A DNA stretch of 51,212 nt from an uncultured Rhodospirillales bacterium (GCA_902825855.1 CADECW010000013.1:35827-87038), one strand, 5' to 3'; counted from the stretch's first letter, positions 1 to 10,073 are shown. Numbers and translations: made by a program. The notes: generated by a model from the sequence alone, not told the origin.

Positions 1-1139
1 ACGGTCGCCACGGCCTGCGCGGCGATGCCTTCGCGGCGGCCCGTGAACCCCAGGCCCTCCGTCGTGGTCGCCTTCACGCTCACTCTGTCACGCTCGATGG
101 CGGCGATGCGAGCGATGCTTTCGATCATGGCATCGCGGTGCGGCCCGATGCGCGGCGCCTCGCAGACCAGGGTGAGGTCGAGATGAATGATGCGCCCTCC
201 GGCCCTAACCAAGAGCTCGACGGCATGGCGCAGGAATCGGTCGGACGACACGCCGCGCCATTGCGGATCGGACGGCGGGAAATGCTTGCCGATGTCGCCG
301 GCGCCGATCGTGCCCAGCAGCGCATCGGTCAGCGCATGCAGGGCTACGTCGGCGTCGGAATGACCGGCCAGCCTTTGGACGTGTGGAATGGCAATGCCGC
401 CCAGCATCACCTGGTTGCCGGAGGAGAAGCCATGCACGTCGAAGCCGAAGGCGGTGCGCGTTTCCATCGTCGAAACCATGTCGTCGGTCGTGGTGATCTT
501 GCGGTTGTCGTCGTGCCCCTCGACCATCACGACACGCAATCCGGCGCGTTCGGCGACGGCCGCATCGTCGGTGAGGGCGCTCGTCTCATGCGTGGCGAGC
601 GCTGCCGCGGCCCGGTGTGCGGCGAGCAACTGGGCGAAGCGGAAGATTTGCGGCGTCTGGGCGCGCCACAGGCCGCTGCGAGGAACCGTCCCGACCAGGA
701 CACCGCCATCGTCGACCTTTTTCAGGGTGTCAGCGACTGGTACGCCGAGGACGGCCCCATCGATGCCCGGACGCAGGGCCTCGAGGCAGCCGAGAATGTC
801 CGACACGCGCACGTAAGGCCGGGCAGCGTCGTGGATGGCAACGAGGTCAGTTGAGCGTGCCGCCAGGGCTTCCAGCCCGTTCAGGACAGATTGCTGTCGG
901 CTTGCGCCTCCGGCGATCGCCGGCGGCAGGTCCATGCCCTCGACAGCTGCTCGATAGTGGCCTTCGTCGCCAGGAGCTATGACGACCTGGACATGGTCGA
1001 TGCCCGGCGCCGCCTGAAACGCCTCGACGGTCCACCGCAGGACGGGTCGACCCGCCAAAATGGCATATTGTTTGGGCAGGGGCCCGCCGAAGCGGCTCCC
1101 CCGGCCCCCGGCGACGATCAGGGCGGTGCAGGTTGGCAC
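1..1139 (-). CDS. ispDF: Bifunctional IspD/IspF isoprenoid enzyme (3' end cut by window)
   Basis: The reading frame from a GTG at 1139 to the window edge encodes about 379 residues. The N-terminal half is IspD (2-C-methyl-D-erythritol 4-phosphate cytidylyltransferase): it opens with the nucleotide-binding loop LIVAGGRGSRFGG and continues with PKQYAILAGRPVL and HDAARPYV. The C-terminal half is IspF (2,4-cyclodiphosphate synthase): GFDVHGF, the metal-binding SDADVALHALTDALLG, then GDIGKHFPPSDP. Two non-consecutive steps of the MEP pathway are therefore fused, as is common in alphaproteobacteria. GTG is the only plausible start, because an in-frame TAG lies three codons upstream. Only the last few residues should be missing. 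The gene is divergent from dusB. Confidence 0.95.
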   Translation of the reverse strand, partial: MPTCTALIVAGGRGSRFGGPLPKQYAILAGRPVLRWTVEAFQAAPGIDHVQVVIAPGDEGHYRAAVEGMDLPPAIAGGASRQQSVLNGLEALAARSTDLVAIHDAARPYVRVSDILGCLEALRPGIDGAVLGVPVADTLKKVDDGGVLVGTVPRSGLWRAQTPQIFRFAQLLAAHRAAAALATHETSALTDDAAVAERAGLRVVMVEGHDDNRKITTTDDMVSTMETRTAFGFDVHGFSSGNQVMLGGIAIPHVQRLAGHSDADVALHALTDALLGTIGAGDIGKHFPPSDPQWRGVSSDRFLRHAVELLVRAGGRIIHLDLTLVCEAPRIGPHRDAMIESIARIAAIERDRVSVKATTTEGLGFTGRREGIAAQAVAT

Positions 1140-1225
1140 GGCCGGCTAGATAACACCGGGCCAACAAAGACGCACTCGCGACCGCTTGCGCACCCCGTCG
1201 AGACCCGCTATTGCTCGCCCAATTA

Positions 1226-1252
1226 TTGTGCACTGCACAAGATGCCTATAAA
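1226..1252 (+). promoter_or_regulatory. Perfect 15-bp dyad and -10-like box before dusB
   Basis: TTGTGCACTGCACAA (1226-1240) is a perfect inverted repeat about one base. It lies in the 126-bp gap between the divergent ispDF and dusB starts. A TATAAA box (1247-1252) sits 14 bp before the dusB ATG. A regulator bound at the dyad would cover the -35 region for dusB transcription. The regulator is unknown. Confidence 0.5.
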
Positions 1253-1265
1253 CTGATCAGTAGCC

Positions 1266-2273
1266 ATGGTTTGCACACCGCGTCTCCAACCCGTCGATAT
1301 CGGTCCGGTCCGGATCGACAACCCAGTCATCCTGGCACCCATGTCCGGGGTGACCGACATGCCCTTCCGCCAGATGGTGAAGCGTGGCGGCGCAGGTCTT
1401 GTGGTTTCGGAGATGATCGCATCGGCGGCGATGGTGCGTGAGAACCGCAAGACGCTGCTGATGGCCAAGAATTCCCCGGAAGAGTTTCCAATGTCGGTCC
1501 AACTCGCCGGCTGCGAGCCCGCCGTCATGGCCGACGCCGCCAAGCTGAACGAGGACCGCGGCGCCGCCATCATCGACATCAACTTCGGCTGCCCCGTGAA
1601 GAAGGTCGTGAACGGCCATGCCGGCTCATCGTTGATGCGCGACGAGGTCCATGCCGCGAAGATCCTTGAAGCCACGGTCAAGGCGGTGAAGCTGCCGGTG
1701 ACGCTGAAGATGCGTACCGGCTGGGATTCGACCAACCGCAACGCACCCAGTCTCGCGCGCATCGCCGAGGAGTGCGGCATCAAGTTGCTGACCGTGCATG
1801 GCCGTACGCGTTGCCAGTTTTATGACGGCCACGCCGATTGGGCGTTCGTCGCCGAGGTCAAGGCGGCAACGAAGCTGCCTGTGATCGTCAACGGCGACAT
1901 CAACACCCTCGACGATGTCGACACCGCGCTGGCGCAATCGGGTGCCGATGGGGTGATGATCGGCCGTGGCGCCTACGGCCGCCCGTGGTTCCTGAACCAG
2001 GTGATCCACTATCTGCGCTCCGGCGTGCGGCTGGCTGAACCGTCGCTGGCCGACCAGTACGCCATGGTGCGCGCCCACTTCGAATCGATGCTGGCGCACT
2101 ATGGCCAGGAGACTGGCGTGCGCATGGCCCGCAAGCATCTGGGCTGGTATTCCAAGGGCCTGCCGGCATCGGCCGAGTTCCGCGCCGCAGTGAACCGCGA
2201 CACCGACCCCGCCAGGGTGCGCGCCCTTCTGGCGGCATTCTTTCTGCCCAACCTCGAGCGGCAGGCTGCCTAG
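1266..2273 (+). CDS. dusB: tRNA-dihydrouridine synthase B (NifR3-type)
   Basis: A 335-residue flavoenzyme that reduces uridines to dihydrouridine in the tRNA D-loop using NADPH and FMN. The sequence shows the Dus N-terminus [13 protein letters not shown], the [11 protein letters not shown] motif with the conserved catalytic-loop Cys, [21 protein letters not shown] and the FMN phosphate-binding segments VNGDI and [13 protein letters not shown]. Length and layout are standard for the family. It is the first gene of the ntr operon, with ntrB starting 2 bases after its stop, the classic nifR3-ntrBC arrangement. The ATG at 1266 is used because the conserved N-terminus follows directly. Confidence 0.96.
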   Translation: MVCTPRLQPVDIGPVRIDNPVILAPMSGVTDMPFRQMVKRGGAGLVVSEMIASAAMVRENRKTLLMAKNSPEEFPMSVQLAGCEPAVMADAAKLNEDRGAAIIDINFGCPVKKVVNGHAGSSLMRDEVHAAKILEATVKAVKLPVTLKMRTGWDSTNRNAPSLARIAEECGIKLLTVHGRTRCQFYDGHADWAFVAEVKAATKLPVIVNGDINTLDDVDTALAQSGADGVMIGRGAYGRPWFLNQVIHYLRSGVRLAEPSLADQYAMVRAHFESMLAHYGQETGVRMARKHLGWYSKGLPASAEFRAAVNRDTDPARVRALLAAFFLPNLERQAA

Positions 2274-2275
2274 GG

Positions 2276-3388
2276 ATGGTGGTGCAGCCTCTCAAGCGCG
2301 CAACTGTGAGCAGCGACCAGTTCCCGACCGCACTTCTCGATTCGCTGTCGGAGGCGATCGTCGTCGTCGATGCGCGCGCGCTGATCCAGTATGCCAACCT
2401 GTCGGCCGAGCAGTTCTTCGGCGTCGGCCGTACCCGCCTGGTCGGCCATCCGCTGGACGAGTTCGTGCCCGTGGACACGCCGCTCTTCTCCCTGCTCGAG
2501 CAGGTGCTGTCGACCGGCGGTGCGGTCGCCGAGAACGGCGTGACGCTGGCCTCGCCGCGCATCGGCAATCGCTTCTGCGCGCTGCGCCTGTCGCCGATCG
2601 TCGATAGCGACGGGCTGGTGGCAGTGTCCCTGGTCGAGCAGACCATCGCCCGCAACATCGATCGACAGATGTCGCATCGCAGCGCCGCCCGATCGGTGAG
2701 TGCGCTTGCCGCAATGCTTGCGCACGAGGTGAAGAACCCGTTGTCTGGCATCCGCGGCGCGGCCCAACTCCTGGAGCAGTCGGTTCCCGATTCCGAGCGC
2801 GAGCTGACCAGCCTGATCTGCGAGGAGACCGATCGCATCGTCGCCCTGGTCGATCGCATGGAGGCCTTCGCCGATGGCCGGCCGATCGACCGCAGCCCGA
2901 TCAACATCCATCAGGTGCTCAATCACGTCCTGCGCATCTCCCAGAACGGCTTCGGCAAGGGTGTGCGTTTCGTCGAGACCTACGACCCCTCGCTGCCCGA
3001 AGTGCATGGCGACCGCGACCAGCTCATCCAGGTCTTCCTGAACCTGGTGAAGAACGCCTGCGAGGTGCCGGGCGACGGGGAGCGCGAGATCGAGTTGTCC
3101 ACAGCCTACCGCCACGGTCTGCGGCTGGCCGTGCCCGGCCTGCAGGCCAAGGTAAACCTTCCCCTGGTGGTCTCGGTTCGGGACAACGGCCGCGGGGTGT
3201 CCGACGAAATCCGGGCCCATCTATTTGACGCCTTCGTCACCAACAAGCCCACCGGAACTGGCCTGGGTCTTGCCTTGGTAGCCAAGATCATCAACGACCA
3301 CGGCGGCGCGATCGAATTCGACAGCGAGCCCGGCCGTACGACTTTTAGGGTTATGTTGCCGTTGCAGTCTCTCCAGGCCCATTCATGA
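2276..3388 (+). CDS. ntrB: Nitrogen-regulation sensor kinase NtrB (GlnL)
   Basis: A 370-residue cytoplasmic two-component kinase/phosphatase that controls NtrC according to nitrogen status signalled by PII. An N-terminal PAS domain (about 14-125) precedes the H-box [20 protein letters not shown] with phospho-acceptor His150. The HATPase domain follows with the N-box NLVKNACE and the G-boxes DNGRGV and GTGLGLALV. No membrane segment is seen, as expected for NtrB. The stop overlaps the ntrC start by four bases (ATGA), so the pair is translationally coupled. The gene sits 2 bases after dusB. Confidence 0.96.
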   Translation: MVVQPLKRATVSSDQFPTALLDSLSEAIVVVDARALIQYANLSAEQFFGVGRTRLVGHPLDEFVPVDTPLFSLLEQVLSTGGAVAENGVTLASPRIGNRFCALRLSPIVDSDGLVAVSLVEQTIARNIDRQMSHRSAARSVSALAAMLAHEVKNPLSGIRGAAQLLEQSVPDSERELTSLICEETDRIVALVDRMEAFADGRPIDRSPINIHQVLNHVLRISQNGFGKGVRFVETYDPSLPEVHGDRDQLIQVFLNLVKNACEVPGDGEREIELSTAYRHGLRLAVPGLQAKVNLPLVVSVRDNGRGVSDEIRAHLFDAFVTNKPTGTGLGLALVAKIINDHGGAIEFDSEPGRTTFRVMLPLQSLQAHS

Positions 3389-4860
3389 GCGCCAACACCA
3401 TCCTGGTCGCCGACGACGACCGGGCGATCCGTACCGTCCTGCACCAGGCGCTCGGCCGGCAGGGCCACAACGTGCGCAGCACAGGGGCTGCCTCGACCCT
3501 CTGGCAGTGGGTGCAGGAGGGCGAGGGGCAACTCGTCATCACCGACGTGGTGATGCCGGATGAGAACGGCCTCGACCTGGTCCCGCGCATCCGCAAGCTG
3601 CGACCGGATCTCCGCATCATCGTCATGAGCGCGCAGTCGACGTTGCTCACCGCGGTGCGCGCGACCGAGCGCGGCGCCTTCGAATACCTGCCCAAGCCGT
3701 TCGACCTCAATGAGCTGATCTCGGTGGTGAACCGCGCGCTGTCGGCGCCGGCGACGCCCATGCAGCGCAGCCTCCAGCCGCCGGAGGAGGGCGAGCGTCT
3801 TCCGCTGATCGGCCGCTCGCCCGCCATGCAGGAGATCTACCGCGCATTGGCGCGGCTGATGTCGACCGACCTCACGGTGATGGTCACCGGCGAATCGGGA
3901 GCCGGCAAGGAGCTCGTGGCGCGCGCGCTGCATGACTACGGCAAGCGCCGCAAGGGTCCGTTCGTGGCGTTGAACATGGCGGCCATTCCACGCGAGCTTA
4001 TCGAGAGCGAGTTGTTCGGCCACGAGCGCGGCGCGTTCACCGGCGCCGTGCAGCGCTCGGCCGGCAAGTTCGAGCAGGCCTCCGGCGGTACGCTGTTCCT
4101 CGACGAGATCGGCGACATGCCGCCCGAGGCGCAGACCCGGCTGCTGCGCGTCCTGCAGGAAGGCGAGTACACGACGGTCGGCGGCCGCACGCCGATCAAG
4201 GCCAATGTCCGCATCGTCGCCGCCACCCATCGCGACCTGCGTCGTTTGATCCAGCAGGGACTGTTCCGTGAGGACCTGTTCTATCGCCTCAACGTCGTAC
4301 CGATTCGCCTGCCGCCCCTGCGCGAGCGGCTCGACGACATACCCGAGCTTGCAAACCACTATCTGCAGGCGGCAACCGCCGACGGCCTGCCGGCCAAGGT
4401 GCTGTCGCCCGAAGCGATGGCGCGGCTGAAGCAGCATCGCTGGCCGGGCAACGTGCGCGAGCTGGTCAACCTGGTGCGCCGCCTGTCGGCGCTCTACTCG
4501 GAAGAAGTGATCGGCGTCGAGACCATCGAGACCGAACTGGCCGATGCCATGTCGGCGCTCGAACCCGAGGCCGCCACGGGGGGCTCGGTGGCGCCCGACG
4601 TGTCGCTGACCGATGCCGTCGACCGCCATCTGCAGGCACTGTTTGCTGCCCATGGCGACCGCCTGCCGCCGGATGGCATGTACGATCGTGTCATTTCCGA
4701 GGTGGAGCGTCCCTTGCTGTCCCTGGCCCTTGGGGCAACGCGCGGGAATCAGTTGCGCGCGGCCCGTCTCTTGGGGCTCAATCGCAATACGTTGCGCAAG
4801 AAGATCAAGGACCTCGACGTCCCCGTGGTTCGTACGCCGCAGGTTCGCCGAGGCGGGTGA
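3385..4860 (+). CDS. ntrC: Nitrogen response regulator NtrC, sigma-54 activator
   Basis: A 491-residue enhancer-binding protein activated by NtrB. The receiver domain (1-120) has the acidic cluster ADDDR, phospho-acceptor Asp54 in [11 protein letters not shown] and Lys in LPKPFD. The AAA+ domain (about 140-385) has Walker A GESGAGKE, an intact sigma-54-contacting GAFTGA loop in [13 protein letters not shown], and Walker [14 protein letters not shown]. The C-terminus carries a Fis-type helix-turn-helix ([21 protein letters not shown]). All catalytic motifs are intact, in contrast to the NtrX paralogue downstream. It overlaps ntrB by 4 bp. Confidence 0.96.
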   Translation: MSANTILVADDDRAIRTVLHQALGRQGHNVRSTGAASTLWQWVQEGEGQLVITDVVMPDENGLDLVPRIRKLRPDLRIIVMSAQSTLLTAVRATERGAFEYLPKPFDLNELISVVNRALSAPATPMQRSLQPPEEGERLPLIGRSPAMQEIYRALARLMSTDLTVMVTGESGAGKELVARALHDYGKRRKGPFVALNMAAIPRELIESELFGHERGAFTGAVQRSAGKFEQASGGTLFLDEIGDMPPEAQTRLLRVLQEGEYTTVGGRTPIKANVRIVAATHRDLRRLIQQGLFREDLFYRLNVVPIRLPPLRERLDDIPELANHYLQAATADGLPAKVLSPEAMARLKQHRWPGNVRELVNLVRRLSALYSEEVIGVETIETELADAMSALEPEAATGGSVAPDVSLTDAVDRHLQALFAAHGDRLPPDGMYDRVISEVERPLLSLALGATRGNQLRAARLLGLNRNTLRKKIKDLDVPVVRTPQVRRGG

Positions 4861-4864
4861 CTAT

Positions 4865-7096
4865 GTGACAGCTGCGCTGAGCGTTTCACGCTTGGGCGAT
4901 GCAACAGCGGCGGTGGCCCGCAGGCTGGGCGGCCGCGCCGCCGCCATTTCGCTGGCCGTGCTCGCCATGCTCGCCGGCGCGGCGACTTATGCCTGGCTGG
5001 CGGGCTTCGTCCCCACCGCTCTGAACACGCGTGGCTGGATCACTGGCCTTCTGGTCGCCGATCTGGTGATCGCCGTAGCGCTGGTGGCGTTGCTGGCCGT
5101 GCGCCTCACGCAGCTCTGGCTCGACCGCCGGCGTGGCGCAGCGGGCTCGCGGCTGCACATGCGGCTGGTGCTGGTGTGCAGCCTTTTCACCATCACACCG
5201 ACCCTGATCGTCACCATCATCCTGTCGCTGCTGGTCATCAATCTCACCGACTTCGTGGTGAAGCCGGCGCAGGCTTCCTACGAGGCGGCGCGGGCGATCG
5301 GCGAGCCGGTGCGGCGCGCTCGCGAAGACGAGATCTTGCGCGACATCGGCGCCGTTGCGTCTTCCCTGCAGACGATCGGCATCGACGCCGTGCGCGACAA
5401 GGAAGCGACGACAAGCCTGTTGAGCCGCCTGATCGATGGCCGGCCGATCATCGAGGCGATCGTCATCGATGCCGACCACGGCGTGCTGGCACGCGCCGTG
5501 GCACCCGATGGCGAAGGCCTCAAGGATCCGACTCCACCGGCTCAGGCGTTGTGGCGCGCCGTCAGGCAGAACGGGCCGGTCGAGATCCAGGCGCCGGACG
5601 GAGCCTACTTCGTCATGCAGCTCTTCCTCGGTGAGCCGCTGTTCCTGGTCACCGGCCATTCCGTCGACCTGCGCGTCGTCGACTACATCAAGAGCATCGA
5701 GATCGCCGGGTCCTTCTATTCGCAGATCGAGCAGGCCATGCAGCGCAGCCAGCTCCTGATCTTCGTGGTCTGCGGCGCCATTGCTCTGCTGATGCTCCTG
5801 GCCGCCGTGTGGCTCGCCATCCTGTTCGCCTCGCGCCTGACCGAACCGATCGGCGGCCTGATGGCCGCGGCCGAGCGGGTCAGGGGCGGCGACCTCGCGG
5901 CTCGAGTGGAGGAGGGACCGCTCAACGACGAACTCGGCCAACTCACCCGCTCATTCAATCGCATGGCCAGCCAGATCGAGCAGCAGCGCGGCGACCTCAT
6001 CGACGCGAACAAGGAGCTCGACACCAGACGACGACTGACCGACGCGGTGCTGGCAGGCGTTTCCGCGGGTGTCATGAGCGTCGACAGCACCGGCATCGTC
6101 ACTCGTTCCAACCGCTCGGCGCTGGAACTGCTGGCCCTGCCGGAAGATGGCGTGGTCGAACGCGCGCTGACCGCGGTGATGCCGGAACTGTCGCCCCTGG
6201 TCGAGCAGGCTGCCGACCGGCCCGATCGCGTCACTCAAGGTCAGGTCGAGATCCTGCAGGGTGGCGCCAGGCGTATCCTGCTGGTGCGCATCAGCGCCGC
6301 ATCGGATGCGGGCTCGGTCGTCACCTTCGACGACGTGACCGATCTGATGTCGGCGCAACGCATGGCTGCATGGGGCGACGTCGCGCGCCGCATCGCGCAC
6401 GAGATCAAGAACCCGCTGACGCCCATCCAGCTCTCGGCCGAGCGGCTGAAGCGCCGGTACCTGAAACAGATCAAGGAAGACCCCGAGACCTTCTCGATCT
6501 GCACCGACACCATCATCCGCCAGGTCGGCGACATCGGGCGTATGGTCGACGAGTTCTCCTCCTTCGCTCGCATGCCGCGACCAACCGTGAAGCAAGAGGA
6601 CGCCAAGGAACTCTGCCAGCAGTCGTTGTTCCTGCAGCGCCAGGGCAATCCCGACATCCGTTACACCTCGACCTTGCCCGACGGCGCGGTGCCGCTGATC
6701 TGCGATCGCCGGCAGGTCTCGCAGGTCCTCACCAACATCCTCAAGAACTCGGCTGAGGCGATCGAGGGCAGGGAGGCGCGACTTGGTCACACGCTGCCGA
6801 CCGGCGAGATCAAGCTGACGTTACGCGACGAGGACGCGACGGTCCGCATCATCGTCGACGACAACGGCAGGGGCCTGCCTAAGGAAGGCCGCGAACGGCT
6901 GACCGAGCCCTATATGACCACACGCAGCAAGGGCACGGGCCTCGGCCTCGCCATCGTCAAGAAGATCATGGAAGATCATGGCGGATATCTCACCCTGGAT
7001 GACCGCGAGGGTGGCGGGGCGCGCATCAGTCTGGTATTCCGGCGTGACGCGAAGGAAATCGCGTCGGTTCGTGCGCACGCGACGGCCGCACAATGA
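4865..7096 (+). CDS. ntrY: Membrane sensor histidine kinase NtrY
   Basis: About 743 residues from a GTG at 4865, four bases after the ntrC stop. The frame is open further upstream inside ntrC, but that part reads as shadow sequence. N-terminal hydrophobic segments (AAAISLAVLAMLAGAATYAW, two more before residue 130) and another near residue 300 anchor a periplasmic sensor region. HAMP (LTEPIGGLMAAAERVRGGDL), PAS, HisKA with His512 in RRIAHEIKNPLTPIQ, and HATPase with NILKNSAEA and GTGLGLAIVKKI follow. NtrY is the partner of NtrX and in alphaproteobacteria is linked to nitrogen, redox and envelope responses. A TTG 13 codons in is an alternative start. Confidence 0.93.
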   Translation: MTAALSVSRLGDATAAVARRLGGRAAAISLAVLAMLAGAATYAWLAGFVPTALNTRGWITGLLVADLVIAVALVALLAVRLTQLWLDRRRGAAGSRLHMRLVLVCSLFTITPTLIVTIILSLLVINLTDFVVKPAQASYEAARAIGEPVRRAREDEILRDIGAVASSLQTIGIDAVRDKEATTSLLSRLIDGRPIIEAIVIDADHGVLARAVAPDGEGLKDPTPPAQALWRAVRQNGPVEIQAPDGAYFVMQLFLGEPLFLVTGHSVDLRVVDYIKSIEIAGSFYSQIEQAMQRSQLLIFVVCGAIALLMLLAAVWLAILFASRLTEPIGGLMAAAERVRGGDLAARVEEGPLNDELGQLTRSFNRMASQIEQQRGDLIDANKELDTRRRLTDAVLAGVSAGVMSVDSTGIVTRSNRSALELLALPEDGVVERALTAVMPELSPLVEQAADRPDRVTQGQVEILQGGARRILLVRISAASDAGSVVTFDDVTDLMSAQRMAAWGDVARRIAHEIKNPLTPIQLSAERLKRRYLKQIKEDPETFSICTDTIIRQVGDIGRMVDEFSSFARMPRPTVKQEDAKELCQQSLFLQRQGNPDIRYTSTLPDGAVPLICDRRQVSQVLTNILKNSAEAIEGREARLGHTLPTGEIKLTLRDEDATVRIIVDDNGRGLPKEGRERLTEPYMTTRSKGTGLGLAIVKKIMEDHGGYLTLDDREGGGARISLVFRRDAKEIASVRAHATAAQ

Positions 7097-7130
7097 TCCG
7101 CACCTGACATCGCGGACAGTTTGAAGAGTC

Positions 7131-8552
7131 ATGGGCCACGACATTCTCATCGTCGACGACGAGCGCGACATCTGCACGCTGATCGCAGGCATCCTGGAAG
7201 ATGAGGGCCATACTGCACGCCGCGCCCACAACAGTACCGAAGCCGTCGACGCCGTGCGCCAGCGCCGGCCGGCCCTGGTGATCCTCGACGTCTGGCTGCA
7301 GGGCAGCGAGCTCGATGGGCTGCAGCTCCTGGAGGTGATCCGCCGCGAGGAGCCGCCGGTGCCGGTGGTGATGATCTCCGGCCACGGCACGATCGACACC
7401 GCCGTGTCAGCGATCAAGACCGGCGCTTACGACTTCATCGAGAAGCCGTTCAAGGCCGATCGCCTGCTGCTGGTGGTCGACCGTGCGATCGAGGCCGACC
7501 GGCTGCGCCGCGAGAACGTGGCCTTGCGGCGACGCGCCGGCGGCGAGGTTACGTTCGTTGGCTCGTCGGGTGCAGCCGCCAATGCGCGCAGCCAGATCGA
7601 GCGCGTCGCCCCGACCGGCAGTCGCGTCCTGATCACCGGGCCTTCGGGCGCCGGCAAGGAGACGGTGGCGCGGCTTATCCATCAGGAGTCCAAGCGCTCG
7701 GACGGTCCATTCGTCGTGGTGAACTGTTCGGCCTTGCCCGCCGAACGTCTGGAGATCGAGCTGTTCGGCACGGATGGAGAAGGGGCGGTCGATGTGCTGC
7801 GCGTGTCGGGCGCCTTCGAGATGGCGCATGGCGGCACGCTGCTCCTGAAGGAGGTTGCCGACCTGCCGGTGCCGTTGCAGAGCCGGCTTGCGCGCGTGCT
7901 GCAGGAGCAGTCCTTCACCCGCGACGGCGGCACCACCAAGGTCGAGGTCGACGTTCGCGTGCTCGCCTCGACGGCGCGCCTTCTGCAGGAGGAGATCGCC
8001 TCCGGCGGTTTCCGAGAAGAGCTTTTCCACCGCCTGAACGTCGTGGCGTTGCGCGTTCCGCCGCTCAGCGAGCGGCGCGAGGACATTCCCGAAGTCGCCA
8101 ACGACCTGCTGCAGCGCGTCGCCGACGCTACCGGCCTGCCGGCGCGACCGATCGGCGAGGACACGCTTGCGGCGCTGCAAGGCCACGACTGGCCGGGCAA
8201 CGTCCGGCAGCTGCGCAACGTCATCGAGCGGCTCTTGATCCTGGCGCCTGCCGGCGGCGGCCCGATCCGCGCCGATGCCCTGCCCAATGACGTGAGCGAG
8301 GACGCTCCATCGGTACTGCGCTGGGAAAAGGGCGGCGAGATCATGCAACTGCCCTTGCGCGATGCGCGTGAGGTCTTCGAGCGCGAGTACCTGCTCGCCC
8401 AAGTGACGCGCTTCGGCGGCAATATTTCGCGGACCGCGACCTTCGTCGGCATGGAGCGCTCGGCGCTGCATCGCAAATTGAAGTCGCTCGGCCTGCATGG
8501 CGGTGCCGCGGACAATGGCGTCGACCCTGCGACAGAGACCCGAGGAGCCTGA
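7131..8552 (+). CDS. ntrX: Response regulator NtrX, sigma-54 loop and Walker B degenerate
   Basis: A 473-residue regulator paired with NtrY. The receiver domain has DDERD and phospho-acceptor Asp53 in LVILDVWLQG, with Lys in FIEKPFK. The AAA+ domain keeps Walker A GPSGAGKE and a late FREELFHRLN motif. The region where NtrC has GAFTGA instead reads ELFGTDGEGAVDVLRVSGAF, and Walker B reads GGTLLLKEVADLP with Lys in place of the Asp. A Fis-type HTH (GNISRTATFVGMERSALHRKL) ends the protein. Loss of GAFTGA is known for alphaproteobacterial NtrX; I infer that this protein does not remodel sigma-54 polymerase. The 34-base gap from ntrY suggests one transcript. Confidence 0.94.
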   Translation: MGHDILIVDDERDICTLIAGILEDEGHTARRAHNSTEAVDAVRQRRPALVILDVWLQGSELDGLQLLEVIRREEPPVPVVMISGHGTIDTAVSAIKTGAYDFIEKPFKADRLLLVVDRAIEADRLRRENVALRRRAGGEVTFVGSSGAAANARSQIERVAPTGSRVLITGPSGAGKETVARLIHQESKRSDGPFVVVNCSALPAERLEIELFGTDGEGAVDVLRVSGAFEMAHGGTLLLKEVADLPVPLQSRLARVLQEQSFTRDGGTTKVEVDVRVLASTARLLQEEIASGGFREELFHRLNVVALRVPPLSERREDIPEVANDLLQRVADATGLPARPIGEDTLAALQGHDWPGNVRQLRNVIERLLILAPAGGGPIRADALPNDVSEDAPSVLRWEKGGEIMQLPLRDAREVFEREYLLAQVTRFGGNISRTATFVGMERSALHRKLKSLGLHGGAADNGVDPATETRGA

Positions 8553-8556
8553 GAGA

Positions 8557-9420
8557 ATGGCGCGTTATGCCTACGTCAATGGACGCTACGTCGATCACCG
8601 CGAAGCGAACGTGCACATCGAGGATCGTGGCTATCAGCTCGCGGACGGGGTCTACGAGGTCGTCGGCGTGCGTGACGGCAAGCTCATAGACGAAAGGCTG
8701 CACATCGATCGCCTTGGCCGCTCGCTGGGCGAGCTGCGCATCAACTGGCCGGTGGCGCGGCCGACGCTTGGCTTCATCATCCGCGAGCTCATGCGCCGCA
8801 ATCGCCTGCGCGACGGGCTGGTGTATATGCAGGTGACGCGTGGCGTTGCGCGCCGCGACCATGCCTTCCCGACCAAGCTGGTGAAGCCCGCGCTGGTTCT
8901 GACTACCAAGAACAGCAAGCGCGCCGAGCCCGATCCCGGCCCTGGCATCGCCGTGAAGAGCCACCCCGACATCCGCTGGCAGCGCTGCGATATCAAGACC
9001 GTGGCCCTGCTTCCCAATGTGCTCGCCAAGCAGGCGGCGCGCGAAAGCGGCGCTTATGAGGCATGGCTGGTCGATGGCAAGGGCAACGTGACCGAGGGCG
9101 CGTCGACCAATGCCTGGATCGTCACCAAGGGTGGCGAACTGGTCACCCGCGCCACCGACAACGCCATCTTGGCCGGTATCACCCGCCACACCTTGAAGAT
9201 GCTGGCCGGCGACCTGCAGCTGAAACTGGTCGAGCGGCCATTTACCCTGGCGGAGGCCAAGGACGCCAAGGAAGCGTTTATCACCAGCGCCACCTCGTTC
9301 GTGACGCCGGTTGTGAAGATCGACGGCGACATCGTGGGCGACGGCAAGGTCGGCCCGACGGCGCGGCGACTGCGCGAGGAATACGTACGCTTCGCGGCCG
9401 ACGGCGAGGCGGTTACGTGA
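8557..9420 (+). CDS. dat: D-amino acid aminotransferase (class IV PLP enzyme)
   Basis: A 287-residue fold-type IV aminotransferase, most likely D-alanine:2-oxoacid transaminase supplying D-Glu or D-Ala. It has the family opening YVNGRYVDHREANVHIEDRG, the PLP-Lys segment CDIKTVALLPNVLAKQ, and VTEGASTNAWIV, which contributes the cofactor-binding Glu. The ATG at 8557 is chosen over the upstream in-frame start at 8497 because the conserved N-terminus begins there and CGAGGAG lies about 10 bases before it. The gene follows ntrX by four bases, a conserved position in alphaproteobacteria. Branched-chain aminotransferase is a less likely alternative given the short length. Confidence 0.88.
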   Translation: MARYAYVNGRYVDHREANVHIEDRGYQLADGVYEVVGVRDGKLIDERLHIDRLGRSLGELRINWPVARPTLGFIIRELMRRNRLRDGLVYMQVTRGVARRDHAFPTKLVKPALVLTTKNSKRAEPDPGPGIAVKSHPDIRWQRCDIKTVALLPNVLAKQAARESGAYEAWLVDGKGNVTEGASTNAWIVTKGGELVTRATDNAILAGITRHTLKMLAGDLQLKLVERPFTLAEAKDAKEAFITSATSFVTPVVKIDGDIVGDGKVGPTARRLREEYVRFAADGEAVT

Positions 9421-10073
9421 GCCGACCGCCAGGTCTGACACCGCCGCGCGCCATCCTGTTCGATTGGGACAACACGCTGGTCGACACCTGGCCGACGATC
9501 GTCGAGTGCTATCACGACACATTCACGGCGCTTGGCCACACGCCGTGGACGGCACAGCAGGTGAGGGACCGCGCCCACGGGTCGTTGCGCGACGCCTTCC
9601 CCGCACTGTTCGGCACACGCGCCGGCGAGGCGGAACAGATATTCTACGAGACCTTTCATCGTATCCATCTCGAGCGGCTGACGCCGCTGCCCGGCGCGGC
9701 CGAGCTGCTGGAGCACTGCGACCGCCTCGGCTGCTATGTCGCGGTGGTGAGCAACAAGGTCGGCGACAATCTTCGGGCTGAGCTCGCCCATCTCGGCTGG
9801 CAGCGCTGGATCAAACGGGCTGTGGGAGCGCGCGACTGCGTGCGCGACAAGCCGGCACCCGACCCGATCTTCAAGGCGCTCGACGGCACGGGAATTGCCC
9901 CGGACGAGACGGTGTGGATGGTTGGCGATACCCCGGCAGACCTCAGATGTGCCCATGCGGCCGGCTGTTTGCCGGTGCTGGTCGGTGGCGCGGCAGAGCT
10001 CACGGGATTGCTGCTGGAACACCCGCCGCGTCTGCGAGCACGGAATTGTAATCACCTGGTGGCATTGCTTTGA
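9417..10073 (+). CDS. HAD-superfamily hydrolase (phosphoglycolate-phosphatase-like)
   Basis: A 218-residue HAD phosphatase read from a GTG overlapping the dat stop by four bases (GTGA). Motif I is ILFDWDNTLVDTW with the nucleophilic Asp, motif II VAVVSNK, motif III Lys in RDKPAPDPIF, and motif IV VWMVGDTPADLRCA. An alpha-helical cap lies between motifs I and II (about residues 30-95), as in Gph/PhnX-type enzymes. The substrate cannot be told from sequence. The frame stays open upstream inside dat, but that part is shadow sequence. It ends before the hfq leader. Confidence 0.88.
   Translation: MSRPPGLTPPRAILFDWDNTLVDTWPTIVECYHDTFTALGHTPWTAQQVRDRAHGSLRDAFPALFGTRAGEAEQIFYETFHRIHLERLTPLPGAAELLEHCDRLGCYVAVVSNKVGDNLRAELAHLGWQRWIKRAVGARDCVRDKPAPDPIFKALDGTGIAPDETVWMVGDTPADLRCAHAAGCLPVLVGGAAELTGLLLEHPPRLRARNCNHLVALL

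Noticed and set aside
3106..4653. Long minus-strand frame opposite ntrC
   Set aside because: Its His/Arg/Gln-rich, low-complexity translation is typical of antisense frames in high-GC genes.
4613..4864. N-terminal extension of ntrY into ntrC
   Set aside because: The extension reads as shadow of ntrC; the GTG at 4865 just after the ntrC stop gives a normal-length NtrY.
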